Shown in pieces: positions 29,160 through 38,425 of a DNA stretch of 64,000 bases. Origin of the DNA: Parazoarcus communis (lineage in GTDB: Bacteria; Pseudomonadota; Gammaproteobacteria; Burkholderiales; Rhodocyclaceae); NCBI RefSeq assembly GCF_003111665.1, contig NZ_CP022188.1, positions 248,001-312,000 of the forward strand, in the 5' to 3' direction. Made by a program: the position numbers and the translations under genes. The notes under the pieces are model-generated. The model searched no databases and was not told the DNA's origin. It saw only the letters and a program-made list of their open reading frames with translations. How positions within the stretch are numbered: position 1 is the stretch's first letter; the number at the start of each line of letters is the position of its first letter.

Positions 29160-30218
29160 TTGAACGACCCCGGGGCGGCCATGCTCGTTGCCATTGTCGA
29201 CGACACTCCTCTGAACCTCACTCTGATGGAGACGCTGGTTGGCCGCGTGGGCGGCTGCCAGGCGAAGTGCTTTGCCGAACCGCTCGCCGCGCTCGAGTGG
29301 TGTGAACGGAATGAACCCGACCTGATCATCGTCGACTACATGATGCCGGGCATCGACGGTATCGAATTCATCCGTCGTATCCGGGCACTGCGTGACCATG
29401 ACGATCTGCCGATCCTGATGGTCACGGCCAACAATGAGCGCCGCACCCGCTACGACGCGCTCGAATTCGGCGCCAACGACTTCCTCAACAAGCCGATCGA
29501 CCCACACGAGTTCGAACCCCGGGTGCGCAACATGCTCAAGTTGCGCGAGGCCCACCTGGCGACACGCGACCGCGCAGTGCGCCTTGCCGAAGCGGTGCGC
29601 CAGGCGACGGCGGAGATTCACGCGCGCGAACGCGAAACCATTACCCGCCTGGCCCGTGCGGCTGAATTCCGCGACCCTGAAACCGGCGCCCACATTCAAC
29701 GCATGGCGCACTATTCTGCCCTTATCGCCCGACGCATGAACATGGGCGAGCAGTATGCCGATGAGATGCTGCAGGCCGCCCCCATGCACGATGTCGGAAA
29801 ACTGGGGATACCGGATTACATCCTGCTGAAAGCGGGCCGTCTCAGCGTGGAAGAAATGACAGTGATGAAGCGCCACCCGGCCATCGGCTACGACATCCTC
29901 AAGGACTCGTCTTCATCTGTCGTGCAGATGGGGGCGGTCATTGCGCTCAGTCACCATGAGAAATTCGATGGCACTGGCTACCCTGGCAAGCTGCGGGCTT
30001 CGGCGATCCCGCTCGAAGGCCGCATCGTTGCCGTTGCCGACGTTTTCGACGCACTGACGTCGGAACGCCCCTACAAGCGCGCCTGGACGCTGGACAAGGC
30101 CATCGTCTTCCTGCGTGAAGGCCGTGGCAATCACTTCGACCCGTCCTGCGTCGACGCATTTCTGCGCGGCTGGAAGGATGTGCTCGAAATCCGGAAGCGC
30201 TTTCAGGACGAGTGGTAG
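29160..30218 (+). CDS. response regulator with HD-GYP domain, c-di-GMP phosphodiesterase
   Basis: A 352-residue protein: receiver domain (about 8-125; phospho-acceptor Asp59 in LIIVDYMMPG, Lys111 in FLNKPID), a coiled linker, and an HD-GYP domain with HDVGKLGIPD (His210-Asp211) and HHEKFDGTGYP (265-275). It should hydrolyse c-di-GMP when phosphorylated. The start is uncertain: TTG 29160 has GGGAG at a long distance, and ATG 29181 (MLVAIVDD) lacks a clear ribosome site. It is the next gene after rnfH, 48 bases on, so may be read from the rnf transcript; no cognate kinase is adjacent. Confidence 0.9.
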   Translation: MNDPGAAMLVAIVDDTPLNLTLMETLVGRVGGCQAKCFAEPLAALEWCERNEPDLIIVDYMMPGIDGIEFIRRIRALRDHDDLPILMVTANNERRTRYDALEFGANDFLNKPIDPHEFEPRVRNMLKLREAHLATRDRAVRLAEAVRQATAEIHARERETITRLARAAEFRDPETGAHIQRMAHYSALIARRMNMGEQYADEMLQAAPMHDVGKLGIPDYILLKAGRLSVEEMTVMKRHPAIGYDILKDSSSSVVQMGAVIALSHHEKFDGTGYPGKLRASAIPLEGRIVAVADVFDALTSERPYKRAWTLDKAIVFLREGRGNHFDPSCVDAFLRGWKDVLEIRKRFQDEW

Positions 30219-30255
30219 GCGACTCGCCGAGGCAGGCGCCGCCCAACCGCCAGGC

Positions 30256-30645
30256 TCAGCCCGGCTTGCGCTCGATCAGTTCGACCTTGTAGCCATCCGG
30301 GTCTTCGACGAAGGCGATGACCGTACTGCCGTGTTTCATGGGCCCCGCTTCGCGCACCACCTTGCCGCCACGGGCACGGATATCGTCACAGGCCTTCCCG
30401 GCGTCCGGCACTTCCAGCGCAATGTGCCCGTAGGCCGTGCCAAGATCGTACTTGTCCACGTCCCAGTTGTGGGTGAGTTCAAGCACCGTGCCTTCGTCTT
30501 CGTCCTGATAGCCGACAAACGCCAGCGTGAACTTTCCGTCAGGGTAGTCATTGCGGCGCAACAGCCGCATGCCGAGCACTTCGGTATAAAAGGCAATCGA
30601 TCGATCCAGATCGCCTACGCGCAACATGGTGTGGAGCATTCTCAT
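30256..30645 (-). CDS. gloA: lactoylglutathione lyase (glyoxalase I)
   Basis: A 129-residue metal-dependent glyoxalase that turns the methylglyoxal-glutathione adduct into S-lactoylglutathione. The start [20 protein letters not shown] and metal ligands His5, Glu in VLELTHNW, His in YGHIALEV and Glu in YKVELIE match the Ni-type GloA. Last gene of a minus-strand group running from ffh. Confidence 0.95.
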   Translation of the reverse strand: MRMLHTMLRVGDLDRSIAFYTEVLGMRLLRRNDYPDGKFTLAFVGYQDEDEGTVLELTHNWDVDKYDLGTAYGHIALEVPDAGKACDDIRARGGKVVREAGPMKHGSTVIAFVEDPDGYKVELIERKPG

Positions 30646-30648
30646 GGT

Positions 30649-31431
30649 TCAGTCCTCTTGTATGACGGGGGTGAGATCCCGCGCATCGATCAATGGCAGC
30701 CGGCCACCCTGCACGCGCAGACGCCGACGCGCATCCTGCCAGCCCGGATAAAGCCGTTCCACCACCGACCAGAAACGCGGTGAATGATTCATTTCCAGCA
30801 GATGCGCAACTTCATGCGCAACGACGTAGTCGATCAGCGCGGGCTCAAGGTGGATCAGTCGCCAGTGCAGGCGAATACCGCTCCTTGAGCTGCAACTGCC
30901 CCAGCGCGTGCGCGCTGACGACAGTCTGACCTCGGGCAGCGGAAGCCCCAGGCGATGGCAATACTCTTCGACCCGACCGCGAAACCAGTCAATTGCACGT
31001 GTGCGCAGGGCGCGCACGAACTGCGCCGTCGTCGCGGAAGCGGGCAGCCAGATTTCGTCCGCACCATCAGCCGCAAGCCGCCACTGCACTCGCCGCCCCG
31101 ACTGCAGGATGCACAGGCGTGCGGCCCTTCCCAGCAGGGGAAACTCGGCGCGATCGGCCATGACGAAACGCTGGACGTCGGCTTGCGCCTGCTGCGCACT
31201 GAGGCGCGCGAGCAGCCAGCGGCCATGCATGCGGACAAAATCTTCCGCTGCCGCCACCGAGGTACCGTGGGGCACCGCAACCCGGGCGCCGCGGTGGTCG
31301 ACCTGCAGCGCAAAGGATCGCCGGCGTGAGTGTCGCATGACGAGAGCCACGGTGCGGCCCTCGACCTCCATCACATGCGCCGCTTCCACCGTCGCAGGCG
31401 CACGCGGGACACTCAGGCCTTGTCTGCCCAC
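30649..31431 (-). CDS. YgjP-like M48-type metallopeptidase
   Basis: A protein of up to 260 residues with the zincin motif HEVAHLLEMNHSPRFW and the preceding RWGSCSSRSGIRLHWRLIH, both typical of the YgjP/DUF45 family (SprT-like fold). The physiological substrate is unknown. The GTG at 31431 overlaps the preceding gene by 19 bases; ATG 31371 (MEVEGRTVALVM) is an alternative start. Three bases separate it from gloA. Confidence 0.85.
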   Translation of the reverse strand: MGRQGLSVPRAPATVEAAHVMEVEGRTVALVMRHSRRRSFALQVDHRGARVAVPHGTSVAAAEDFVRMHGRWLLARLSAQQAQADVQRFVMADRAEFPLLGRAARLCILQSGRRVQWRLAADGADEIWLPASATTAQFVRALRTRAIDWFRGRVEEYCHRLGLPLPEVRLSSARTRWGSCSSRSGIRLHWRLIHLEPALIDYVVAHEVAHLLEMNHSPRFWSVVERLYPGWQDARRRLRVQGGRLPLIDARDLTPVIQED

Positions 31432-32162
31432 TCAAAGCCCCGTTCGAGCACTCCTGCCTTGAGTCTGGCCATGGCTTCATCAACGCGTGCGGCAGTGCCT
31501 TTCATTCCGAGCTCGAGCGAGCGCCGCTCGCCTTCTCCGGCAATCGTCGGCAGGCTGAACAGGGTCGTATCCGGGAAGCTTTCCGTCAGCTCGCGCATGA
31601 GCCCGATCAGTTGCCCCTCATATGCGTCCCACACGGTCACCGCACGCTCGACATAGTCCTCTGCATGATGCAGATCGGCATAGCAATGATCGAGCACCCA
31701 CTCCACCATCGGCCAGGCCATGATCGGGAAGCCGGGCACGAAATGATGCCTGCTCACCGAGAAACCCGGAATGCGGTTGTAGGGATTGGGAATGATCTCG
31801 CTGCCAACCGGAATCACGCCCATCTGCAAGCGCTCGGGCGTCACCTCGCCGCCAAAGCGGGCCCGAATCTCGGCCTCGGCCTGAGGGTGAAGCGCGACGC
31901 TGGTACCAAGGGCAGCGGCAGCACACTCACGGGTATGGTCGTCCGGGGTCGCGCCAATGCCACCGAAGCTGAATACGACATCGCCGGTGGCAAAGGTCTG
32001 GCGCAGGGTATCCGCCAGTTGTGCGGGCTCGTCGCCGGCGTATCGGGCCCAAGAGAGCTTGAGCCCACGCGCGCCCAGCAGTTCGATGAGACGGGAAAGA
32101 TGCTTGTCGCTGCGGCGACCGGAGAGGATCTCGTCGCCGATGATGAGCGCACCGAATTTCAT
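31413..32162 (-). CDS. CinA-like molybdopterin-binding domain protein
   Basis: A 249-residue protein of the competence/damage-inducible A N-terminal family (MoaB/Mog-like fold): MKFGALIIGDEILSGRRSDKHL, then FSFGGIGATPDDHTRECAAAALG and PGFPIMAWPMVEW. The C-terminal nicotinamide-nucleotide amidase domain of full CinA is absent, which is common for this shorter type. Function is not firmly established. It shares a four-base overlap with the EI24 gene. Confidence 0.88.
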   Translation of the reverse strand: MKFGALIIGDEILSGRRSDKHLSRLIELLGARGLKLSWARYAGDEPAQLADTLRQTFATGDVVFSFGGIGATPDDHTRECAAAALGTSVALHPQAEAEIRARFGGEVTPERLQMGVIPVGSEIIPNPYNRIPGFSVSRHHFVPGFPIMAWPMVEWVLDHCYADLHHAEDYVERAVTVWDAYEGQLIGLMRELTESFPDTTLFSLPTIAGEGERRSLELGMKGTAARVDEAMARLKAGVLERGFEWADKA

Positions 32163-32944
32163 TTGTTGATCCGGTTCGGTTGAGGGACGGGGGCAGGAGC
32201 AGGGTCGAGTATCGTCACACCGTTACGCAGGCGCTCACGGCGCAGGGACTCGAGCATGAAGTGCACGAAAGACAGGCCGGAAAACGCCGGCGCAATCAGG
32301 TTGACCAAGGGCACGTAGGCCAGCAGCGCGGTACCGCCCCCCAAAACCATCATCGGCATGCGCTGGTCCTTGCGCAGACGGACAAGCTCGTCGCGGTCGG
32401 CATGAAACATGAGCGCGTCGTACCCGAAGGCGCGCTGGTTGAGCCAGCCGGTAAGCAACACCGGCACGATCAGGCCGACACCTGGAATCAGCCAGAACGG
32501 CAGGGACAGCAAAATCGCGCCCAGAAACAGCAGGGTCGCAACCAGGGCATTCCATCCGCTCCCCACGTTGGAGCCGCCCCTGCGCTGTTCGAGATCGGCA
32601 TAGTCGCGCTTGGCTACGCGCTCCAGCATGAGCGGCAAGGCCACCACTGCAACAAGCACCGCGGCAGTGACATAGATCAGCGGCACAAAGGCGAGCGCGA
32701 CGGCGATCTTGACCAGCACGAGCAGGATGCCCGCCGCCAGTTCGGACGACGCCAGCCAGCCGCTCAACCAGTTCAGGCTCCCGATCCAGCTCATCACGCC
32801 GTCGATGATGAAGGCCCAGGAGAAAATCGCGACCACCGTCCACAGGACCGAAGCCAGCACGCCCGGCCAGATCAGGTGCCAGAAGATGCCGGTCCGCGTC
32901 AGGCTGCGCAGCGATCGTCCGAGCGCAAGAAAGATATCGCCCAT
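32159..32944 (-). CDS. EI24-domain membrane protein
   Basis: A 261-residue inner-membrane protein with about four to five hydrophobic segments and the EI24/CysZ-like pattern (LGRSLRSLTRTGIFWHLIWPG near the start; FGYDALMFHADRDELVRLRK in the cytoplasmic part). Sulfate-transport CysZ belongs to this fold, but nothing here shows a sulfate role. Lies between ffh and the CinA-like gene. Confidence 0.85.
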   Translation of the reverse strand: MGDIFLALGRSLRSLTRTGIFWHLIWPGVLASVLWTVVAIFSWAFIIDGVMSWIGSLNWLSGWLASSELAAGILLVLVKIAVALAFVPLIYVTAAVLVAVVALPLMLERVAKRDYADLEQRRGGSNVGSGWNALVATLLFLGAILLSLPFWLIPGVGLIVPVLLTGWLNQRAFGYDALMFHADRDELVRLRKDQRMPMMVLGGGTALLAYVPLVNLIAPAFSGLSFVHFMLESLRRERLRNGVTILDPAPAPVPQPNRINK

Positions 32945-32954
32945 GGTGAGCCTT

Positions 32955-34322
32955 CTAGCGGGGCATCCCCGGCATGCCGGGCAGCATGCCTTTCATGCCA
33001 CGCATCATCTTTGTCATTCCGCCTTTGGAGAATTGCTTCATCACCTTTTGCGTCTGCTCGAACTGGTTCAGCAGGCGGTTGACCTCCTGCACGGTCACCC
33101 CGGCACCGGCAGCGATCCTGCGCTTGCGGCTGGCCTTGAGCAGTTCGGGCTTGGCGCGCTCCAGCGGCGTCATGGAATTGATGATGCCCTCGATGCGGCC
33201 AATGGCCTTTTCCTCGGTTCCGCCCTGCAGCTTGCCGGCAGCCTGGGCAAACTGTGCAGGCAGCTTGTCGAGCATCGACGACAGCCCGCCCATCTTGCGC
33301 ATCTGCCCGATCTGCTCCTTGAAGTCGCTGAGATCGAAGCCCTTGCCGGTTTTCAGCTTCTGCGCGAAGGCACGGGCCTTGTCCTCGTCGACCCCCTTGC
33401 GCGCCTCTTCGACCAGACCAAGGATGTCGCCCATGCCCAGGATGCGGCTTGCCATACGATCGGGATGGAAGGGCTCGAGACCGGAAAGCTTCTCGCCCAC
33501 ACCGGCGAACTTGAGCGGCTTGCCGGTGACATGGCGCACCGACAGCGCCGCGCCGCCACGAGAATCACCGTCGAGCTTGGTCAGCACCACACCGGTCAGG
33601 GGCAAGGCCTCGTTGAAGGCACGCGCGGTATTGACCGCGTCCTGACCAAGCATCGCATCGACTACGAACAGGGTTTCGATCGGGTTTACCGCCGCGTGCA
33701 AGGCCTTGATCTCGGCCATCATGGCTTCGTCGATCGCAAGACGACCGGCGGTATCGACCAGCAGCACGTCGTTGTGATGCTTGCGCGCGTAATCCAGCGC
33801 AGCCAGCGCAATATCGACCGGTTTCTGCTCTGCAGCGGACGGGAAGAAATCCACCCCGGCCTGGGCCGCGACGGTTTTCAGCTGCTCAATTGCCGCCGGG
33901 CGATAGACGTCGGCCGACACCACCAGCACTTTCTTGCCGTGCGTCTCCTTGAGATGCTTGGCGAGCTTGCCGGTGGTGGTGGTTTTACCGGCGCCCTGCA
34001 GACCGGCCATCAGTACGACAGCCGGGGGCTGTGTGGCAAGATTTAGCCCCTGATGGGCGCCGCCCATCAGGATCTTGAGTTCGTCATGCACCACGCCAAC
34101 GAGCGCCTGCCCCGGGGTCAGCGAGGCGATCACCTCCTGCCCGACGGCCTTTTCCTTGACGCGATTGACGAAATCCTTGACCACCGGCAGGGCGACGTCG
34201 GCTTCGAGCAGCGCCATGCGCACCTCGCGCATCGCTTCCTGAATGTTGTCCTCGGTCAGGCGGGCCTGACCACGCAAGGTCTTGACGACTTTGGACAGGC
34301 GCTGAGTAAGATTATCTAGCAT
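32955..34322 (-). CDS. ffh: signal recognition particle protein Ffh
   Basis: The SRP54 GTPase that with 4.5S RNA targets membrane proteins to FtsY and SecYEG. The 455-residue protein has N domain, G domain with GLQGAGKTTTTGKLA and DTAGR, and a methionine-rich M domain ending KGGMTKMMRGMKGMLPG. The ATG at 34322 is 49 bases from the divergent CcsA-like gene. Confidence 0.98.
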   Translation of the reverse strand: MLDNLTQRLSKVVKTLRGQARLTEDNIQEAMREVRMALLEADVALPVVKDFVNRVKEKAVGQEVIASLTPGQALVGVVHDELKILMGGAHQGLNLATQPPAVVLMAGLQGAGKTTTTGKLAKHLKETHGKKVLVVSADVYRPAAIEQLKTVAAQAGVDFFPSAAEQKPVDIALAALDYARKHHNDVLLVDTAGRLAIDEAMMAEIKALHAAVNPIETLFVVDAMLGQDAVNTARAFNEALPLTGVVLTKLDGDSRGGAALSVRHVTGKPLKFAGVGEKLSGLEPFHPDRMASRILGMGDILGLVEEARKGVDEDKARAFAQKLKTGKGFDLSDFKEQIGQMRKMGGLSSMLDKLPAQFAQAAGKLQGGTEEKAIGRIEGIINSMTPLERAKPELLKASRKRRIAAGAGVTVQEVNRLLNQFEQTQKVMKQFSKGGMTKMMRGMKGMLPGMPGMPR

Positions 34323-34371
34323 GTTCTGGAGACCTTCGGCCGGGGTGACTTGGAGTAAACTGCGGGTCTGT

Positions 34372-35202
34372 ATGCAGCCAATTCTACTTCATCTCCTCCC
34401 TGCGACGCTCTATGCCGGCCTCGGTGCCTGGTTCTGGCGTACCTGCGTGCTGGCGGCGCCCTCCGCCCAGAAACGACAATGCATGTCGGGACACGAGCGT
34501 CTCGTCCTCCTGCTGGCCCTTCTCGCCCACGGCGCGGCACTCCACGCGGCGCTGTTCCCGGGCACCGAGATGCGCTTCGGTTTCGGCGTCGCGCTGTCGC
34601 TGATGGTATGGCTCGCGATCTGCTTCTACTGGGTCGAAACCTTGTACACACGGCTCGACGGCCTCCATGCAGCGGTTCTTCCTGCCGGTGTGCTGGCCTG
34701 CCTGCTGCCCCTGGTCTTTCCGGGCGAGCATGTACTGACCAACGCCACCTCACCTGCGTTTCGTGCCCACTTCATCATTGCGATGCTCGCCTACAGCCTG
34801 TTCACGCTGGCGGCACTGCACGCGATGCTGATGGCCATCGCCGAACGGCAACTGCACAGCGCGCGCTTCTCGCGCATGCTCTCGGGGCTGCCGCCGCTAT
34901 TGACCATGGAATCTCTCCTCTTCCGACTGATCGGCATTGCCTTCGTGCTGCTGACCCTGACGCTGCTCTCCGGCATCGTGTTCTCGGAGAGTCTGTTCGG
35001 AAAGGCATTCCGCCTCGACCACAAGACTGTTTTCGCCATTATTTCGTGGTTGCTGTTCGGCACCCTGCTGTTCGGCAGGCACGCCTGGGGCTGGCGCGGC
35101 AAACAGGCCCTCAGATGGACACTTGCCGGTTTCGTGGCGCTCATGCTCGCCTATGTCGGCAGCCGCTTCGTCATCGAAGTGGTGCTCCATCGCCCCGCCT
35201 GA
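34372..35202 (+). CDS. cytochrome c assembly family membrane protein (CcsA/YpjD-like)
   Basis: A 276-residue membrane protein with about eight helices of the cytochrome c assembly (CcmC/CcsA-like) family, found divergent from ffh in many Betaproteobacteria. It lacks a clear WWD heme-handling motif in what I can read, so a direct role in c-type cytochrome maturation is uncertain. The start MQPILLHLLPATLY (34372) is preferred over an ATG 17 codons upstream that overlaps the ffh start. Confidence 0.8.
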   Translation: MQPILLHLLPATLYAGLGAWFWRTCVLAAPSAQKRQCMSGHERLVLLLALLAHGAALHAALFPGTEMRFGFGVALSLMVWLAICFYWVETLYTRLDGLHAAVLPAGVLACLLPLVFPGEHVLTNATSPAFRAHFIIAMLAYSLFTLAALHAMLMAIAERQLHSARFSRMLSGLPPLLTMESLLFRLIGIAFVLLTLTLLSGIVFSESLFGKAFRLDHKTVFAIISWLLFGTLLFGRHAWGWRGKQALRWTLAGFVALMLAYVGSRFVIEVVLHRPA

Positions 35203-35213
35203 GGCTGATTGAA

Positions 35214-35241
35214 TGTCAACCGGCATGCATGCCGGTTGACA
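35214..35241. repeat. 28-base perfect palindrome, probable terminator hairpin
   Basis: A dyad with 14-base arms and no unpaired centre (TGTCAACCGGCATG and its exact complement), 12 bases after the CcsA-like gene stop. No T-tract. A hairpin with an ATGCAT turn can form in RNA. Confidence 0.55.
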
Positions 35242-35292
35242 CCGACTCCCCGGGCCTTCGATACTCAAGGCCCGCATTCTGTAGTCCACTCC

Positions 35293-36558
35293 GTGTTAGA
35301 TATCGGTCTTACGGCGCAATTCGGCGCCCTGGTTTTCCTCCTTCTGGTTTCCGGTATGTTTTCCATGTCGGAAACCGTGATGATGGCGGCAAACCGATAC
35401 CGGCTTCGCTCTCTGGCTTCACAGGAGCACCGCGGCGCCATCCTCGCCGTGAACCTCCTGAACCAGACAGACCGCCTTCTCGGCGTGATCCTGCTGTTCA
35501 ACAACCTGGTAAACACCGCCGCGGCGACGCTGGTCAGCGTCATTACCATGGAGCTCTTCGGTGACGACCGCTGGGCACTGGGTGCCGCGACACTGTTCGT
35601 CACCTTCCTGATTCTGGTGTTTTCCGAGATCACGCCAAAAGTCATTGGTGCGCACCATGCCGACCGCCTCGCACTGATCGTCAGCTACCCGCTGAGTGGC
35701 CTGTTACGGGTGTTCTACTCGGTAATCTGGTTCATCAACCTGTTTTCGAGCGGACTGCTGCACCTGATGCGGCTGCAGCCACGACACGACAATGGCGCTG
35801 CAGCGCTGTCGATCGAGGAGTTGCGCTCGATGGTGCTCGAATCGGGCCAGTACATCCCCAAGACTCACCGCAGCATTCTGGTCAATCTGTTCGACCTGGA
35901 GAGCATTACCGTCGAAGACGTGATGACGCCCCGGGGTGCTATTGACGGCATCGACCTTTCGATGCCGATCGACGAATTGCGAGAACGCATCGCGACCAGC
36001 TATCACACCAGGCTCCCGGTCTATGATGGCGACAGCGAACAGGTGATCGGCGTTCTCCATCTGCGCCGCCTGCTGGGCGAAGTCCTGGCAACGGAGCTCA
36101 CCGTGGAGTTGATCCGGGAGCTGATGACCAAGCCCTACTTCGTCCCTGCTGACACTCAACTCTACTCGCAGATTCAGTTTTTCCAGGAGAACCGGCAGCG
36201 GCTCGCCCTGGTGGTAGACGAATATGGCGAAATGCTGGGCCTCATTACGCTCGAAGACATCATCGAAGAGCTCATCGGCAAGTTCACGACCAGCACGCCC
36301 GAATCCGGCCGCCACCTGAAGTGGGGAGAGGATGGCAGCATCACGGTCGATGGCAGCACGAACCTCAGGGAAATCAACCGTGAGCTGGGCCTCGACCTGC
36401 CGATTGACGGTCCCAAAACCCTTAACGGCCTGCTCCTCGAATACCTTCAGGACATTCCCGAGACCGGGCTGTCCGTGCGCATTGCGGGTACGCCGATTGA
36501 AGTCATTCAGACTCAGGACCGGCGCGTTCGCACCGCCCGCCTGTTTCGCGCCGCCTAG
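35293..36558 (+). CDS. CNNM/HlyC-CorC family transporter-like protein with CBS pair
   Basis: A 421-residue protein: CNNM (DUF21) membrane domain with four helices (LVFLLLVSGMFSMSETVMMAANRYRL at the start, then a FSEITPKVIGAHHADR loop), a pair of CBS domains (about 195-330) and a C-terminal CorC/HlyC domain. Such proteins are linked to Mg/Co efflux. GTG at 35293 is the likely start by family alignment; the upstream in-frame GTG/TTG codons run through the palindrome. No good ribosome site is seen. Confidence 0.85.
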   Translation: MLDIGLTAQFGALVFLLLVSGMFSMSETVMMAANRYRLRSLASQEHRGAILAVNLLNQTDRLLGVILLFNNLVNTAAATLVSVITMELFGDDRWALGAATLFVTFLILVFSEITPKVIGAHHADRLALIVSYPLSGLLRVFYSVIWFINLFSSGLLHLMRLQPRHDNGAAALSIEELRSMVLESGQYIPKTHRSILVNLFDLESITVEDVMTPRGAIDGIDLSMPIDELRERIATSYHTRLPVYDGDSEQVIGVLHLRRLLGEVLATELTVELIRELMTKPYFVPADTQLYSQIQFFQENRQRLALVVDEYGEMLGLITLEDIIEELIGKFTTSTPESGRHLKWGEDGSITVDGSTNLREINRELGLDLPIDGPKTLNGLLLEYLQDIPETGLSVRIAGTPIEVIQTQDRRVRTARLFRAA

Positions 36559-36650
36559 GCCGGGCAGGAACGCCCGCCGACCACGGCGCGGCTCGGGGCT
36601 TTACAAGCCGGGACGGGGCGTGCAACATCGAATGTCACTTAATTACGATT

Positions 36651-36671
36651 ACCGGCGCTGCAATCGCCGGT
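36651..36671 (+). other. hairpin in the pilB leader
   Basis: ACCGGCG-CTGCAAT-CGCCGGT, perfect seven-base arms, ending 16 bases before the pilB ATG, near its ribosome site. Could affect translation or end the upstream transcript. Confidence 0.35.
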
Positions 36672-36687
36672 GCTTCGAGAGCGGGAA

Positions 36688-38400
36688 ATGGCAGCAAACC
36701 CACAGACCGCATTGAGCGGACTTGCCCGGGCACTTATACAGAATGGTCGCCTCACCGAAGCCGACGCGCTGAGCTGTTCACCCACTGCCAACGGTTCGTC
36801 CAACGCATTCCTGCTTGAGGTTTGCCAGCGCGGGCTGATGAATCCGCGCGAAATCGCCAGATTCGCAGCCGATACGTTTGGTTACCCGCTGCTCGATATC
36901 AATTCGGTCGAGCGCGGCTCACTGCCGCGCGACGCCATCGACCGCAAGCTGATGAACCGACACCAGGTCGTCGCGCTCGGCAAGCGACAGAACCGGATTA
37001 CGCTTGCGGTCGCCGACCCGTCCAACATGCGGGTGCTGGACGAGATTCGCTTTCAGACAGGGCTGCAACTTGACCTGATCATTGTCGAGGTCGACAAACT
37101 CGGCAAACTCGCCGAGGCCCTCAGCGAAACGGCGCAACAAACGCTGCAGGAGATGACCGGCGAAGACTTCGACATGGACCTCCTGCAACAGGACGGTCCT
37201 GCCGATCAACCCGCAGACGACAGCTCGGAAGTCGATGACGCCCCTGTCGTCAAGTTCATCCAGAAGATCCTGATCGACGCGATCAACGAGGGCGCTTCCG
37301 ACGTTCATTTCGAACCCTACGAGAAGTACTACCGCATCCGCGTGCGTACCGACGGCGTGCTGCGCGAAATCGCGCAACCACCCCTGGTACTGAAGGAAAA
37401 GATCGCCGCGCGGATCAAGGTCATTTCGCGCCTCGACATTTCAGAGAAGCGCGTGCCGCAGGATGGGCGGATGAAGCTGGTCCTCTCCAAGAACAAGGCC
37501 ATCGATTTCCGGGTGTCCTCGCTACCGACCCTGCATGGCGAGAAGATCGTGATGCGTATTCTCGACCCGAGCTCGGCAATGCTCGGCGTCGATGCGCTCG
37601 GTTATGAACCCGAACAGAAGAAGGCACTTCTCGATGCCGTCGAACGCCCCTACGGCATGATCCTGGTCACTGGACCAACCGGCTCGGGTAAGACGGTATC
37701 GCTCTACACCTGCCTCAACCTGCTCAACAAGGCGGGCGTCAACATTTCCACCGCCGAAGATCCAGCGGAAATCAACCTGCCGGGCATCAATCAGGTCAAC
37801 GTGAACGAAAAGGCGGGCCTGACGTTTGCTGCCTCGCTACGTGCCTTTCTGCGCCAGGATCCGGATGTCATCATGGTTGGCGAAATTCGCGACCTCGAAA
37901 CTGCCGAGATCTCGGTCAAGGCCGCGCAGACAGGCCACCTGGTCCTGTCCACGCTGCATACCAATGACGCACCCTCCACGCTGGAGCGCCTGAAGAACAT
38001 GGGCGTGGCGCCATTCAACATTGCGTCGTCGGTGATCATGATCACCGCACAGCGTCTCGCGCGCAGGCTGTGCACATGCAAGAAGCCGATGGACATTCCC
38101 ATCGAAGCCCTCCTCCAGGCAGGATTTCACGAAGAAGACCTGGACGGTAGCTGGCAACCCTACGGCCCGGTCGGCTGCGAGCGGTGCAAGGGCAGTGGCT
38201 ACAAGGGACGTGTAGGCATCTATCAAGTCATGCCGGTTTCAGAGGAAATTGCGCATATCATCATGACCAACGGCAACTCGATGGATATTGCAGCCCAGGC
38301 AGAGCGCGAGGGCGTTAAGGATCTGCGCAAATCCGGTTTGCTCAAGGTTCGCCAAGGCGTGACCTCGCTAGAGGAAGTGCTGGCAAGCACAAACGAATAA
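36688..38400 (+). CDS. pilB: type IV pilus assembly ATPase PilB
   Basis: The cytoplasmic hexameric extension motor of type IV pili. The 570-residue protein has an N-terminal MshEN/GspE-like domain, Walker A GPTGSGKT, the Asp box, Walker B DVIMVGEIRDLETAE and His box HLVLSTLHTNDA. Near the end CTCKKP and CERCKGSGYKGRVG form the four-cysteine zinc motif. The start MAANPQTALSG (36688) is chosen over an in-frame ATG/GTG six codons earlier inside the hairpin region. It begins the pilBCD operon. Confidence 0.95.
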   Translation: MAANPQTALSGLARALIQNGRLTEADALSCSPTANGSSNAFLLEVCQRGLMNPREIARFAADTFGYPLLDINSVERGSLPRDAIDRKLMNRHQVVALGKRQNRITLAVADPSNMRVLDEIRFQTGLQLDLIIVEVDKLGKLAEALSETAQQTLQEMTGEDFDMDLLQQDGPADQPADDSSEVDDAPVVKFIQKILIDAINEGASDVHFEPYEKYYRIRVRTDGVLREIAQPPLVLKEKIAARIKVISRLDISEKRVPQDGRMKLVLSKNKAIDFRVSSLPTLHGEKIVMRILDPSSAMLGVDALGYEPEQKKALLDAVERPYGMILVTGPTGSGKTVSLYTCLNLLNKAGVNISTAEDPAEINLPGINQVNVNEKAGLTFAASLRAFLRQDPDVIMVGEIRDLETAEISVKAAQTGHLVLSTLHTNDAPSTLERLKNMGVAPFNIASSVIMITAQRLARRLCTCKKPMDIPIEALLQAGFHEEDLDGSWQPYGPVGCERCKGSGYKGRVGIYQVMPVSEEIAHIIMTNGNSMDIAAQAEREGVKDLRKSGLLKVRQGVTSLEEVLASTNE

Positions 38401-38425
38401 AACAAATACACAGGGAAATCCACTC

